Shown: piece after piece, positions 30,773 to 40,091 of the stretch
Numbering within the stretch: position 1 is the stretch's first letter
Layout: every line of letters begins with the position of its first letter
Source of the DNA: an uncultured Collinsella sp.
GTDB lineage: Bacteria; Actinomycetota; Coriobacteriia; Coriobacteriales; Coriobacteriaceae
Reading direction: 5' to 3'
NCBI GenBank assembly: GCA_902493855.1
Contig: CABUQV010000002.1
Span: 115,449-179,448 of the forward strand
DNA: 64,000 nucleotides
Translations under genes and position numbers: made by a program
The notes under the pieces: generated by a model
Told to the model about the DNA's origin: nothing
The model's database searches: none
Seen by the model: the letters and a program-made list of their open reading frames with translations, nothing else

Positions 30773-32179
30773 TTACCCGTAGATGCGCTGGGGCTGTTCT
30801 TCGCCCTTTACGGAGGCTTCGGTCACGACGACCTTGGTGACGCCCTCCTCGCTGGGGAGGTCGAACATCGTCTGCTGCAGCACGTCCTCGCAGATGGAAC
30901 GCAGGCCGCGGGCGCCGGTCTTGCGGGCGAGCGCCATGCGGGCGATCTCGTGCAGGGCGGCGTCCTCAAACTCAAGCTCAACGTCCTCGAGCTGAAACAT
31001 CTTACGATACTGGCGCACCACGGCGTTCTTGGGCTCGGTCAGAATCGACACCAAGTCGTCCTCGTCAAGCGCCTGCGTCTGGGTGACGACGGGCGTACGT
31101 CCCACAAACTCGGGGATCATGCCAAAGGCGTTGAGGTCCTGCGGGAGCACCTGGCGCAGCAGGTCGTTCTCGTCGACCGAGGTGGGGCCGGCAATCTCGG
31201 AGTTAAAGCCCACACCCTTGTTGCCCACGCGATCGGCGATGATCTTGTCCAGACCCACAAAGGCACCGCCGCAGATGAACAGGATGTTGGTCGTGTCGAT
31301 CTGGAGCAGTTCCTGCTGGGGATGCTTGCGGCCGCCGGTGGGCGGAACGCTTGCCACCGTGCCCTCAAGGATTTTAAGCAGCGCCTGCTGAACGCCCTCG
31401 CCAGAAACATCGCGGGTGATGGAGAGGTTCTCGGCCTTGCGGGCAATCTTGTCAATCTCGTCCACGTAGATAATGCCAACCTGAGCGCGCTCAATGTCGC
31501 CATCGGCAGCATTGATAAGCTTGAGCAGGATGTTCTCCACGTCCTCGCCCACATAGCCGGCCTCGGTGAGCGCGGTGGCATCGGCGATGGCAAACGGCAC
31601 CTCGAGGATGCGCGCGAGCGTCTGGGCCAACAGGGTCTTGCCGGTACCGGTGGGACCGAGCAGCAGGATGTTGGACTTGGCGAGCTCCACCTCATCCATA
31701 TCATCGTCGAGTTGCGAGTCCAAGCCGTTGTCAAAGGCAGACACCGCGGCGCCGCCCTCGATCACGCGGCGATAGTGGTTGTACACGGCCACCGACATGG
31801 CGCGCTTGGCGTCCTCCTGACCCATAACATAGGCCGAAAGCTCGTCATAGATCTCGTGCGGCGTCGGCACATGCGTGATGACCTGGCGGTCGTCCTCGAG
31901 CTCAAAGCCCTCGGTCTCGGGGTCCACAGCGGGCTGGGATGCAGCCTGGCCGTGGTCGTTGAGAAAGCCCGGCAGCTTGCCGTTGCGGGCAGCGTCCATA
32001 AAGTCCGAAGCCAGCGACTCCTCCAGAATCTCGGAACAGGCAGCGACGCACTCGTCACAGATAAAGATGTTGGTCGGGCCCTTTACGAGGCGACGGACCT
32101 GGCCCTGCTCTTTTCCGCAAAAGGAGCAGCGGATGGGGTTGCCGTTCTCGTCAAAGTTGTCCTGCATGTTTCCTGCCAT
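30773..32179 (-). CDS. clpX: ATP-dependent Clp protease ATP-binding subunit ClpX
   Basis: A 468-residue AAA+ unfoldase that feeds substrates to ClpP. The N-terminal zinc finger has CSFCGKEQ near residue 18 and FICDECVAAC near 39; Walker A is LLLGPTGTGKTLLAQTLA, Walker B IIYVDEIDKIA, then GEGVQQALLKILEGT and the pore GYVGED. It is longer than the usual ~420 because of acidic insertions around residues 80-100 and 150-160 (SQLDDDMDEVE). The start is one nt from the clpP stop, so both are one operon. Confidence 0.96.
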   Translation of the reverse strand: MAGNMQDNFDENGNPIRCSFCGKEQGQVRRLVKGPTNIFICDECVAACSEILEESLASDFMDAARNGKLPGFLNDHGQAASQPAVDPETEGFELEDDRQVITHVPTPHEIYDELSAYVMGQEDAKRAMSVAVYNHYRRVIEGGAAVSAFDNGLDSQLDDDMDEVELAKSNILLLGPTGTGKTLLAQTLARILEVPFAIADATALTEAGYVGEDVENILLKLINAADGDIERAQVGIIYVDEIDKIARKAENLSITRDVSGEGVQQALLKILEGTVASVPPTGGRKHPQQELLQIDTTNILFICGGAFVGLDKIIADRVGNKGVGFNSEIAGPTSVDENDLLRQVLPQDLNAFGMIPEFVGRTPVVTQTQALDEDDLVSILTEPKNAVVRQYRKMFQLEDVELEFEDAALHEIARMALARKTGARGLRSICEDVLQQTMFDLPSEEGVTKVVVTEASVKGEEQPQRIYG

Positions 32180-32180
32180 C

Positions 32181-32801
32181 CTAGGCGTCCTTCGCGGCGA
32201 GATCGCGCGAGGTGACGATACGGTCGATCAGACCGTAGTCGAGGGCCTCGGAAGCGGTCAGGTAGTTGTCGCGCTCGGTATCGGCCTGGACCTTCTCGAT
32301 GGGCTGGCCCGAGGCATCGGACAAGATCTGGTTGAGCTCGCGGCGGGTCTTCTTGATCTCCTCGGCCACGATCTCGATCTCGGTTTGCTGGCCCTGGGCA
32401 CCGCCGCTGGGCTGGTGAATCATGACCTTAGAGTGAGGCAGGCAGAAACGCTTGCCCTTGGCGCCAGCCGAAAGCAGCACGGCGGCCATGGACGCGGCCA
32501 TACCGACGCAGATGGTGGAGACCTGCGGCTTGATGAAGTTCATGGTGTCCAGAATCGCCAGGCCGGAGTAGACCTCGCCACCGGGCGAATTGATGTAGAG
32601 CGAGATATCCTTCTCGGCATCCTGGCTCTCAAGATGCAGCAGCTGGGCAACGACCAGGTTGGCGCTGACGGAGTTGATCTCCTCGCCCAAGAAGATGATG
32701 CGGTCGTTGAGCAGGCGCGAATAGATATCGTAGCTGCGCTCGCCGCGCGGCGTCTGCTCGATAACGTATGGCACGAGGGCGGAATCGAACTTAGCGATCA
32801 T
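32181..32801 (-). CDS. clpP: ATP-dependent Clp protease proteolytic subunit
   Basis: About 206 residues, the standard length. Serine protease triad: Ser in VGMAASMAAVLLSAG, His in PHSKVMIHQPSGG, Asp in DTERDNYLTASEALDYGLID; YINSPGGEVYSGLAI is the oxyanion region. ATG at 32801 is preferred because GGAG lies six nt upstream; two earlier in-frame ATGs (32813, 32807) overlap that site. It forms the barrel for ClpX. Confidence 0.96.
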   Translation of the reverse strand: MIAKFDSALVPYVIEQTPRGERSYDIYSRLLNDRIIFLGEEINSVSANLVVAQLLHLESQDAEKDISLYINSPGGEVYSGLAILDTMNFIKPQVSTICVGMAASMAAVLLSAGAKGKRFCLPHSKVMIHQPSGGAQGQQTEIEIVAEEIKKTRRELNQILSDASGQPIEKVQADTERDNYLTASEALDYGLIDRIVTSRDLAAKDA

Positions 32802-32846
32802 ACGCATCTCCATTTCTCTTACGGACCAATAGTGGTTCTAGATAAA

Positions 32847-32887
32847 CGTACGGTGCCCGCATGCTATGCATTGGCTGGCACCGTACG
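32847..32887. terminator. hairpin between tig and clpP
   Basis: An 11-bp perfect stem CGTACGGTGCC/GGCACCGTACG with a 19-nt loop in the tig-clpP gap. No clear T-run; it may partly terminate tig messages or protect the processed clpP end. Confidence 0.5.
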
Positions 32888-32963
32888 AAGCAACCGGATA
32901 ACCGGTGTATAACTTTACCCCATCACGGGCGCACACATGCGCTCGCGGGCAAGGTGGCGAGAA

Positions 32964-34262
32964 TTACTCGGCGTCCTTGGCGGTCTCGTCGACCTCGGTC
33001 ACCTTGGCGTTCTCGACCAGGTGGTCAACGGCCTTGGAGCGACGGATGGACTCGCGGACGGCAGGCATGCGGCCATCGGCGATGAACTCGGCCTTGGAAA
33101 CCTCGACGTCCTTGACGCCGGCCTTCTCGAACTCGGCGTTGATGTCGTCCTCGGTGACCTCGATCTTGAGCTCACGGGCGAGGGCGTCGAGAGCCAGGGA
33201 CTCACGGGCAACGTCGTTGGCCTGCTTGTGCAGGTCGGCGATGAACTGCTCCATGGTCAGGCCGGAAGCGGGCAGCCAGGTGTCCAGCGTCATGCCGCGG
33301 GCAGCGAGGTTGGACAGGAAGTTCTGGCCAAGCTCCTCAAAGACGGACTGCTCGTAGTCGGCGTCCATCTCGTCGAGCTGCAGACGCTCGGCGAGAGCGG
33401 AGACGCAACGGTTCTCCTTCTCGGCCGGGAGGCGGGAAGCCTTGTCCTGCTCGATCTCGATCTTGATGGCGTCACGCATAGCGTCGATGCTGTCGAAGCC
33501 AAAATCGGACTTGACGAGCTCGTCGGTGAGCTCGGGGGTGTTGCGGACCTTGATGCCCTTGACGGTGACCTCGACGGTGTGGGTCTCGGCCTCCTCGCCC
33601 TCCTCGACCTCGTCGGTCCAGGTGACGGTCTTGACGTCGTCGACGTTAGCGCCGATCAGGGCCTCGTTGAACTCCTTGGGGTTGCTGTCGCTACCGGCGA
33701 TGAGCATACGGCCCTCGGCGGCGAAGTTGTCGGCGTTCTCGACGGCCTTGAGGTCGACGGTCACGTAGTCGTCAGCCTCGACGGCGCGACCCTCGACGTC
33801 CTCGAAGGTGGCACGGTAGTTGAGGAGCATCTCGACCTGGTTGTTGATCTCGGACTCGGTGACCTCCGCGGGAGGCATCTCGATCTCGACGGCGTCGAAG
33901 GAGGAGAGCTCAGCGGCAGGACGCAGGGAGAACTCGACGGTGTAGGTGTAGTCCTCGTGATCCTTGGCGAGGTCGAGCTCCTTGTAGTCACCGTTCTTGG
34001 TGGGGACGATGTCCAGCTCGTTGAGGACGACGGGCTCGTTGGCGGCGATCAGGTCGTTGGTGGCCTGAGCGAGGGTAGCCTCGGCGCCAAGAGCAGAGTC
34101 GATGACCGGACGGGGAGCCTTGCCAGCGCGGAAGCCCGGGAAGCGGTACTTCTTGGCGGTGTCCTTGTAGGCCTTCTTGATCGCGGCGTCGACGTCGGCG
34201 GCCGGGATGGTGACCGTAGCGGTGAGCTTGGCGTCCTTGACGTCAGAAGCGGTGATGTTCAA
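32964..34262 (-). CDS. tig: trigger factor
   Basis: A ribosome-bound chaperone of ~432 residues. The ribosome-docking signature is FPGFRAGKAPRPVID near residue 45, followed by an FKBP-like PPIase region (DDYVTVDLKA, LIAGSDSNPKEFNEALIGA) and the helical C-terminal domain. TTG at 34262 is preferred as start: AGGAGG lies six nt upstream and the protein then begins MNIT, matching the family; the ATG at 34277 would put that site inside the gene. tig-clpP-clpX is a conserved order. Confidence 0.93.
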   Translation of the reverse strand: MNITASDVKDAKLTATVTIPAADVDAAIKKAYKDTAKKYRFPGFRAGKAPRPVIDSALGAEATLAQATNDLIAANEPVVLNELDIVPTKNGDYKELDLAKDHEDYTYTVEFSLRPAAELSSFDAVEIEMPPAEVTESEINNQVEMLLNYRATFEDVEGRAVEADDYVTVDLKAVENADNFAAEGRMLIAGSDSNPKEFNEALIGANVDDVKTVTWTDEVEEGEEAETHTVEVTVKGIKVRNTPELTDELVKSDFGFDSIDAMRDAIKIEIEQDKASRLPAEKENRCVSALAERLQLDEMDADYEQSVFEELGQNFLSNLAARGMTLDTWLPASGLTMEQFIADLHKQANDVARESLALDALARELKIEVTEDDINAEFEKAGVKDVEVSKAEFIADGRMPAVRESIRRSKAVDHLVENAKVTEVDETAKDAE

Positions 34263-34353
34263 CACGTTCCTCCTCATACTGCCCAGCTTATCTGAGGTGC
34301 TGGTACCTTTATGCAACAAAGAGTCGCGACGGCGGGAGCCGACGCAAGTGCGT

Positions 34354-34437
34354 TGGTGCGGGCGAAAGGACTCGAACCTTCACGGGAATCCCACCAGAAC
34401 CTAAATCTGGCGCGTCTACCAATTCCGCCACGCCCGC
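34354..34437 (-). tRNA. tRNA-Leu (anticodon UAG)
   Basis: An 84-nt class II tRNA with encoded CCA. Acceptor GCGGGCG pairs with CGCCCGC, the anticodon arm is CCAGA-TTTAGGT-TCTGG reading UAG, there is a long variable arm (GGGATTCCCGT) and a T-arm with GTTCGAGTC. Confidence 0.95.
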
Positions 34438-34577
34438 ATGAGCGCACAGACTAGGAATGATAGCAGATACGAACGACAAGCGCACGCACACGTTTTACAG
34501 GCTCACGACCTCACCACGAGCGCGAAAGGCGGGGCGAGTTGCCCCGCCCCGCCCATTACGACTTGTTCGCTGACCCG

Positions 34578-37136
34578 CTACTCCCCCAGCAGCGCTTTCT
34601 CCGGCGTGATCGGCAGCGAACGAACCTGGTGGCCGGTGGCGTGTGCGACGGCCGAGGCCACGGCGGCGAGCGGCGTATTGATGACAACCTCGCCAATCGA
34701 CTTGGCGCCGAACGGACCCGTCGGCTCGTAGCTCGGCTCAAAGGCCACGCGAATGCTGCCGATATCCAGGCGCGTGGGCAGCTTGTAGCTCATAAAGTTG
34801 CCGGTGCGCAGGCGGCCGCGATCGTCGTGCTCGACGATCTCGTAGAGCGCATGGCCGATACCCTGGGCAATGCCGCCCTCGGCCTGGACGCGCGCGAGAG
34901 CCTCGTTGATCACAGTGCCACAGTCAACGGCCGCCGCATAGTCCACCACAGTCACCTTGCCGGTGGCCTTGTCGACCTCGACCTCGGCAATGCCGGCCAT
35001 AAACGGCGGAGGCGAAACGGGCAGGCAGGCAGAGGCGTGCGAGGTGAGTGCGTCGCCGCCCGCGATGTTCTTGACGCACAGGTTGGCAAAGTCGCGCAGC
35101 GTGAGGTAGCGGTTCTGCTCGCGAGCGGCGCGCTCGTCGGACAGGCGCACGTACTGGCCATCAAAGACCACGTCGGCAGCGTCCACGTCCCACATCTGGG
35201 CGGCCTTTGCGCAAATCTTCTCGCGCAGCTCGGTCGCGGCGTTCTTGGCGGCAAGGCCCGTCACGTAGGTACCGGAGCTCGCGTACGAGCCGGCGTCGAA
35301 CGGCGACACGTCGGTGTCCACGCCGCGCACCACGATCAGTGAGCTCTCCACGCCCAGCTCCTCAGCGGCAATCTGTGCCAGGATCGTGTCGACGCCCATG
35401 CCGTTATCGGTGGCGCCGGTGCCGATGGTAATGAAGCCGTCCTCTTCCAGGCGCATGTCGATGCCGGCGATGTCCACGTTGGAGATGCCCGAGCCCTGCA
35501 TGGTGAGCGCGCAGCCCAGGGCACGCACGCGGTCGCCCAGGTCCACGGCCAGCGGCTTGTCGCGCCAGCCGATCATGTCCATCGCGCGCAGCAGGCAACG
35601 GTCGAGCGCGCAGGCGTTGAGCTTCTCGTTGTAGTACTGCGGCATGACCTCGCCCTCGCGCACGATGTTCTTAAGGCGCAGGTCGGCGGGGTCCATGTGC
35701 AGCATGTCGGCGAGCTCGTTGACGGCGCTCTCCACGGCAAACTGACCCTGGGTGGCACCGTAGCCGCGATACGCGCCGCCGCGGTTGGTGTTGGTGTAGA
35801 CGGCGTCCCACCTAAAGCGGCTCGCCTTCACATGGTTGTAGATGGGCAGGCTCTTGTGGCCCGACAGGCCGATCGTCGTGGTGGCGTGCTCGCCGTACGC
35901 GCCGGCATTGGACAACGTGTGTAGGTCGATGGCCGTGATGGTGCCGTCGTTCATGGCGCCCAGCTTAACGGTCATCTGCATCTGGTGGCGCGAGTTGCCC
36001 GCAGTGATGGTCTCCTCGCGGGTGTAGCAGCAGTAGCTCGGACGGCCGGTCTGCTGGGTCACGAACGCCACGAAGATCTCGCAGCAGCCCGTCTGCTTGG
36101 AGCCAAAGCCGCCACCGATGCGCGGCTTGATGACCTGCACCTGCGACTGCGGAATGTCGAGCGACTGCGCGACCATGCGGCGCACGTGGAAGGGCACCTG
36201 CGTAGAGGTGGTCACCGAGATGCGGCCGAACGCGTCGGTCGTCGCAAAGGCGCGGAAGGTCTCCATGGGCGCAGTCTGCGTGGCCTGGCTGGTGTAGGTG
36301 CGCTCAAAAACGATGTCGCTCTGGGCGAAGACCTCGTCCAGGTCGCCATAATCGCTGGTACCGCTGCACACCAGGTTGCGAGCAACGTCGCCGCCCTGCG
36401 GGAACATAAAGGTCACGTCGCCCTCGGGGTGGACCACGATGTCGTTATCGAGTGCCTGGGTAAAGTCGAGCAGCGGCTCGAGCACCTCGTAGTCGACCTT
36501 GATGAGCTTGAGCGCCTTGTCGGCGGCCTCCTCGGTCTCGGCAGCGACAATCGCCACCTCCTCGTTTTGATAGCGCACAAGGTTCTCGAGGATCAGGCGG
36601 TCGTAGGGACTCGGCTGCGGATAGCTCTGGCCGGCAATGGTAAAGCGGCGCTTGGGCACGTCCTCGTAGGTGTAAACGCCCACGACGCCGGGCACCTTAA
36701 GGGCGCGCGAGGTGTCGATGGAACGGATCTTGGCACGGGCATAGGGGCTGCGCTTGAGTTTGACGATGAGCGCGCCGGCGGGCACCATATCGCCCGTGTA
36801 GACGGGACGGCCCTCGAGCAGGGCCTTCGAATCCTTCTTGGGCTGCTTGTGGGTGATTTGCTTGTAGGAGACGCCGTCGGAGCTCGTGTCGTTGACGGGC
36901 AGCTCGGGCATCTCGAAGCCCACCTGCACGCCCGACTCGTTGAGGAAGCGGACGATGGCGCGCAGCTGGCTCTCGTAGCCGCTGCAACGGCAGAGGTTGC
37001 CGGCGAGCTGGCGCGAGAGCTCCTCGCGCGTGGCGACGAGGCTCGGGTCCTCCTTGGCGGCGCGGGCGAGCGCCAGCACGTTCATGATGAGGCCGGGGGC
37101 GCAAAAACCGCACTGCTCGGCACCTTCGGCAGCCAT
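34578..37136 (-). CDS. molybdenum hydroxylase, Mo-binding part with second [2Fe-2S] domain
   Basis: 852 residues from the first ATG after an in-frame amber codon. Residues ~8-52 are the helical [2Fe-2S] domain (EQCGFCAPGLIM and GNLCRCSGYES), normally the second half of a small FeS subunit; the rest is the xanthine dehydrogenase-type Mo domain with PRIGGGFGSKQTG, GGAYRGYGATQGQ, AMQGSGISNVD and the catalytic Glu in FGAKSIGEVVIN near the C-terminus. Upstream, in the same frame, lies the first [2Fe-2S] domain, so the intact gene would be a ~940-residue fusion like archetypal aldehyde oxidoreductases. Substrate (purine or aldehyde) is not clear. No good ribosome site is seen before this ATG. Confidence 0.85.
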   Translation of the reverse strand: MAAEGAEQCGFCAPGLIMNVLALARAAKEDPSLVATREELSRQLAGNLCRCSGYESQLRAIVRFLNESGVQVGFEMPELPVNDTSSDGVSYKQITHKQPKKDSKALLEGRPVYTGDMVPAGALIVKLKRSPYARAKIRSIDTSRALKVPGVVGVYTYEDVPKRRFTIAGQSYPQPSPYDRLILENLVRYQNEEVAIVAAETEEAADKALKLIKVDYEVLEPLLDFTQALDNDIVVHPEGDVTFMFPQGGDVARNLVCSGTSDYGDLDEVFAQSDIVFERTYTSQATQTAPMETFRAFATTDAFGRISVTTSTQVPFHVRRMVAQSLDIPQSQVQVIKPRIGGGFGSKQTGCCEIFVAFVTQQTGRPSYCCYTREETITAGNSRHQMQMTVKLGAMNDGTITAIDLHTLSNAGAYGEHATTTIGLSGHKSLPIYNHVKASRFRWDAVYTNTNRGGAYRGYGATQGQFAVESAVNELADMLHMDPADLRLKNIVREGEVMPQYYNEKLNACALDRCLLRAMDMIGWRDKPLAVDLGDRVRALGCALTMQGSGISNVDIAGIDMRLEEDGFITIGTGATDNGMGVDTILAQIAAEELGVESSLIVVRGVDTDVSPFDAGSYASSGTYVTGLAAKNAATELREKICAKAAQMWDVDAADVVFDGQYVRLSDERAAREQNRYLTLRDFANLCVKNIAGGDALTSHASACLPVSPPPFMAGIAEVEVDKATGKVTVVDYAAAVDCGTVINEALARVQAEGGIAQGIGHALYEIVEHDDRGRLRTGNFMSYKLPTRLDIGSIRVAFEPSYEPTGPFGAKSIGEVVINTPLAAVASAVAHATGHQVRSLPITPEKALLGE

Positions 37137-37157
37137 CGCACGGGCGAGAGCCTCGGC

Positions 37158-37409
37158 CTAGGCCTTAAGGCCCTCAAGCGTGGTGATGTTGTGTCCCTCA
37201 ACACGGGCGGCGGGAACTGAGCAGCTCAGCACCGGGTCGCCGTCGAGCCACACCGTGCACAGGCCGCAGTTGGTGGTTTCGCAGGCACAGCGCACCGACG
37301 CGCAACCCTGCTCGCGCAGCAGCGCAAAGAGCATGGTGTCGGGGGCAATCTGAACCTTGACCTTGCGGCCGTTGAGCGTAAAGGAAAGATCGATGAGTTT
37401 GGCAGCCAT
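37158..37409 (-). CDS. first [2Fe-2S] domain of the molybdenum hydroxylase, ending at in-frame amber
   Basis: 83 residues of the plant-ferredoxin-like domain: LLREQGCASVRCACETTNC, then GLCTVWLDGDPVLSC, supplying four Cys. It stops at TAG (37160-37158) after TTLEGLKA, exactly at the linker where a normal subunit continues; the frame resumes AEALARAMAAEGAEQCGFC with no shift. Its TAATG start overlaps the FAD-subunit stop. A domain this short could fold alone, but a nonsense mutation in a fused gene is the simpler reading. Confidence 0.8.
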   Translation of the reverse strand: MAAKLIDLSFTLNGRKVKVQIAPDTMLFALLREQGCASVRCACETTNCGLCTVWLDGDPVLSCSVPAARVEGHNITTLEGLKA

Positions 37410-38323
37410 TAGCGCACCTCGCTAGAATCGACGCCGGGCACGCGGCGGCAGGAATACTCGTCCGTGGCGAACTTAGGGATCTGCACACCCTCGAGCTCGC
37501 GGGCAAGCGCGGCCGAAAGCTCGATGCCGGCGGCGCGGCGCACGGCCTGCACGGCAAGCGGCGCCGAGATGCGACGGCGGTACTCGGCTGAGCCCCACAG
37601 GTTGGTGCCGTAGCTCAGCGCGCGCACGGACGCGGCCAGGGCACGCAGCTCGTCCTCGGAAGGCTGCTCGCTCACCAGGCCGCACGCCTCGCCCTGCAGC
37701 AGGGTCGCGCGCAGCGGACGGGCGCCCACGGTGACGTGCCAGCTATTGTCCCACCAGGCAGCGGTGACGTTGAGCGAGGGGAAGTCGGTCGCGGCCTTGC
37801 GCACGGCCTCATAGCTCGCGCGGTAATCGTGCTTAACGACCACGACGTGCTCGATCACGTCGCGGACGTAGCCCATGTCGACAAACTCGGCAAGCGGCAC
37901 GCGGCCGGCACCCGTCAGCTCAACATAGGAATCGAGCGCGAGGAAGGCAGAGAGAACGTCCGAGAAGCCAAAGCGGCCGTAGATGCTGCCGCCCACCGTG
38001 GCGGTATTGCGCAGCTGCACGCCCACGATGTCGTGGACGGCGAACTCAAAGACATTGTTGACAAGCGCGTTGAGCCCGGCATGACGCTCGAGCTGGCGCA
38101 GGGTGCACATGGCACCGATGCGAAACTCGGTCTCGGTCTCCTCGATCTGATCGAGCCCGCAAGCCGAAAGGTCAATCGCCGTCGCCACACGACGCGAACC
38201 CAGGCGCATCCAGATGCCGCCGCCCACAATCTTGTTGTTGCGGTTCTTCTGCAAGAGCTCATAGGCTTCGGCCGCGTTTCCAACACGGACGTAGGTACCG
38301 AACTTGAGCACGTTCTCCCCCAT
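37409..38323 (-). CDS. molybdenum hydroxylase FAD subunit
   Basis: 304 residues of the FAD-binding domain 5 fold: NNKIVGGGIWMRLGSRRV near residue 28 and RNTATVGGSIYGRFGFSDV near 105 hold the FAD, and the C-terminal CO_deh_flav_C domain follows. It transfers electrons from the [2Fe-2S] centres to NAD or another acceptor. It is the first gene of the hydroxylase operon, about 160 nt from gdhA, which has its own terminator in between. Confidence 0.9.
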   Translation of the reverse strand: MGENVLKFGTYVRVGNAAEAYELLQKNRNNKIVGGGIWMRLGSRRVATAIDLSACGLDQIEETETEFRIGAMCTLRQLERHAGLNALVNNVFEFAVHDIVGVQLRNTATVGGSIYGRFGFSDVLSAFLALDSYVELTGAGRVPLAEFVDMGYVRDVIEHVVVVKHDYRASYEAVRKAATDFPSLNVTAAWWDNSWHVTVGARPLRATLLQGEACGLVSEQPSEDELRALAASVRALSYGTNLWGSAEYRRRISAPLAVQAVRRAAGIELSAALARELEGVQIPKFATDEYSCRRVPGVDSSEVR

Positions 38324-38417
38324 CTCTCCACTTGTCCAGTACCTTTAAGTGTACCAAACGAGGGGGCACAGCTCGTGTCGGGACAAAATGAACCGTTTTC
38401 CTCCGTCGCATGCGGAT

Positions 38418-38451
38418 CAAAAAAGGCTCCCAGCCAAGATGGCTGGGAGCC
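38418..38451 (-). terminator. gdhA intrinsic terminator
   Basis: An 11-bp stem GGCTCCCAGCC/GGCTGGGAGCC with a 5-nt loop, followed on the minus strand by TTTTTT, 28 nt after the gdhA stop. Confidence 0.92.
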
Positions 38452-38478
38452 TTCTGCGATGCTATTTCGATCGAAGAT

Positions 38479-39834
38479 TTAGCAGACACCCTGGGCGAGC
38501 ATGGCGTCGGCGACCTTCAGGAAGCCGGCGATGTTGGCGCCCATGACGAAGTTGCCCTCCTCGCCGTACTTCTTGGCGGTGTCGTCCACGTTGTGGAACA
38601 TACCGCGCATGAGCTGCTCGAGCTTGCCGTCGACCTCCTCGAAGGTCCAGGACAGGTGCGCGGCGTTCTGGCTCATCTCCAGACCGGACACGAGCACGCC
38701 GCCGGCGTTGGCAGCCTTACCGGGCATAAAGGCAACGCCGTTCTCCTGGAAGTAGGTCGTGGCCTCGATGGTCGTGGGCATGTTCGCGCCCTCGCCGACC
38801 ACCTTGCAGCCGTTGGCGACGAGCGCCTGGGCGTCATCGAGCAGCAGCGTGTTCTCGCGAGCGCAGGGCAGCGCGATGTCGCAGGGCAGCTGCCACACGC
38901 CGCGGCCGTCGCCCTCGTGCCACGTGGCATTGGGCTTCTCGTCGACGTACATAGCGAGCGTAACGCCCTTGTCGTGACCGGAGCGCTTCTTGTTGTAGAC
39001 ATGCTCGAGCACGGTGTAGTCGATGCCGTCGGGATCCTCGACCCAGCCGTGGGTGTCGGAGCAGGCCAGCACCTTGCCGCCGAGCTGGGAGACCTTCTGG
39101 ACCGCGTAGATGGCGACGTTACCGGAGCCGTGAACGACGACGTTCTTGCCCTCGAAGGAGTCGCCGCGGCTCTTGAGGTACTCGTCCACAAAGTAGGCCA
39201 GGCCGTAGCCGGTGGCCTCGGTACGGGCGAGCGAGCCGCCAAAGGAGAGGCCCTTGCCGGTAAGGACGCCGGTCCACTCGTTGGTCAGGCGCTTGTACTG
39301 ACCGAACAGGTAGGCAACCTCGCGGCCGCCAACGCCCAGGTCGCCGGCGGGAACGTCGGTGTTGGGGCCAATGTGGCGATAGAGCTCGGTCATGAAGGAC
39401 TGGCAGAAGTGCATGATCTCGTTGTTGGACTTGCCCTTGGGGTCAAAGTCGGAGCCTCCCTTGCCGCCGCCCATGGGAAGGGTGGTCAGGCTGTTCTTGA
39501 GGATCTGCTCCAGGCCCAGGAACTTGAGCATGCCCAGGGTGACCGTCGGGTTAAAGCGCAGGCCGCCCTTGTAGGGTCCAATGGCAGAGTTGAACTCGAC
39601 GCGGTAACCGCGGTTGACCTGGACCTTGCCCTGGTCGTCGACCCAGGGAACGCGGAACATAACGATGCGCTCGGGCTCGACGAGGCGCTCCAGCAGGGCG
39701 GCCTCCTCGTACTCGGGGTGGGCGTCGAGCGCCGGCTGGATGGTGCCGAGGATCTCGGTCGCGGCCTGGATGAACTCAGGCTGCTCGGGATAGCGGGCCT
39801 TGAGCTCGTCGAGAACTTTCTGCGTGTAGCTCAT
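38479..39834 (-). CDS. gdhA: NADP-type glutamate dehydrogenase
   Basis: A 451-residue hexameric enzyme making glutamate from 2-oxoglutarate and ammonia. YKGGLRFNPTVTLGMLKFLG and LPMGGGKGGSDFDPKGK contain the substrate and catalytic lysines; VVHGSGNVAIYAVQKVSQLG is the nucleotide-binding motif. ATG at 39834 has GGAGG seven nt upstream. It is monocistronic, with its own terminator. The 257-nt upstream gap to the DUF3343 gene shows no gene. Confidence 0.95.
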   Translation of the reverse strand: MSYTQKVLDELKARYPEQPEFIQAATEILGTIQPALDAHPEYEEAALLERLVEPERIVMFRVPWVDDQGKVQVNRGYRVEFNSAIGPYKGGLRFNPTVTLGMLKFLGLEQILKNSLTTLPMGGGKGGSDFDPKGKSNNEIMHFCQSFMTELYRHIGPNTDVPAGDLGVGGREVAYLFGQYKRLTNEWTGVLTGKGLSFGGSLARTEATGYGLAYFVDEYLKSRGDSFEGKNVVVHGSGNVAIYAVQKVSQLGGKVLACSDTHGWVEDPDGIDYTVLEHVYNKKRSGHDKGVTLAMYVDEKPNATWHEGDGRGVWQLPCDIALPCARENTLLLDDAQALVANGCKVVGEGANMPTTIEATTYFQENGVAFMPGKAANAGGVLVSGLEMSQNAAHLSWTFEEVDGKLEQLMRGMFHNVDDTAKKYGEEGNFVMGANIAGFLKVADAMLAQGVC

Positions 39835-40091
39835 GCTTCCTCCAATTGATGGAAAAGAAAGGTGTCGTTCGCGGCGCCCCATGCGCCGTGAGCTTTATCG
39901 AGTATGGATAATATCGCACTGTTGCAGCAAAGTTTCGCATAAGCCGACGAGCAGATGTTTCGTTTTGATTACGATGCAGGTAGAAGCGTTTTTGAGTGCC
40001 TGACGTGCAAATCGCGTGTTTCGAAGCTGTTTCGTCCACGTGTTCCAAACCGCCACAAAGGTGCCTGTCCCCAATGTGGTGGTTTTGGCGG

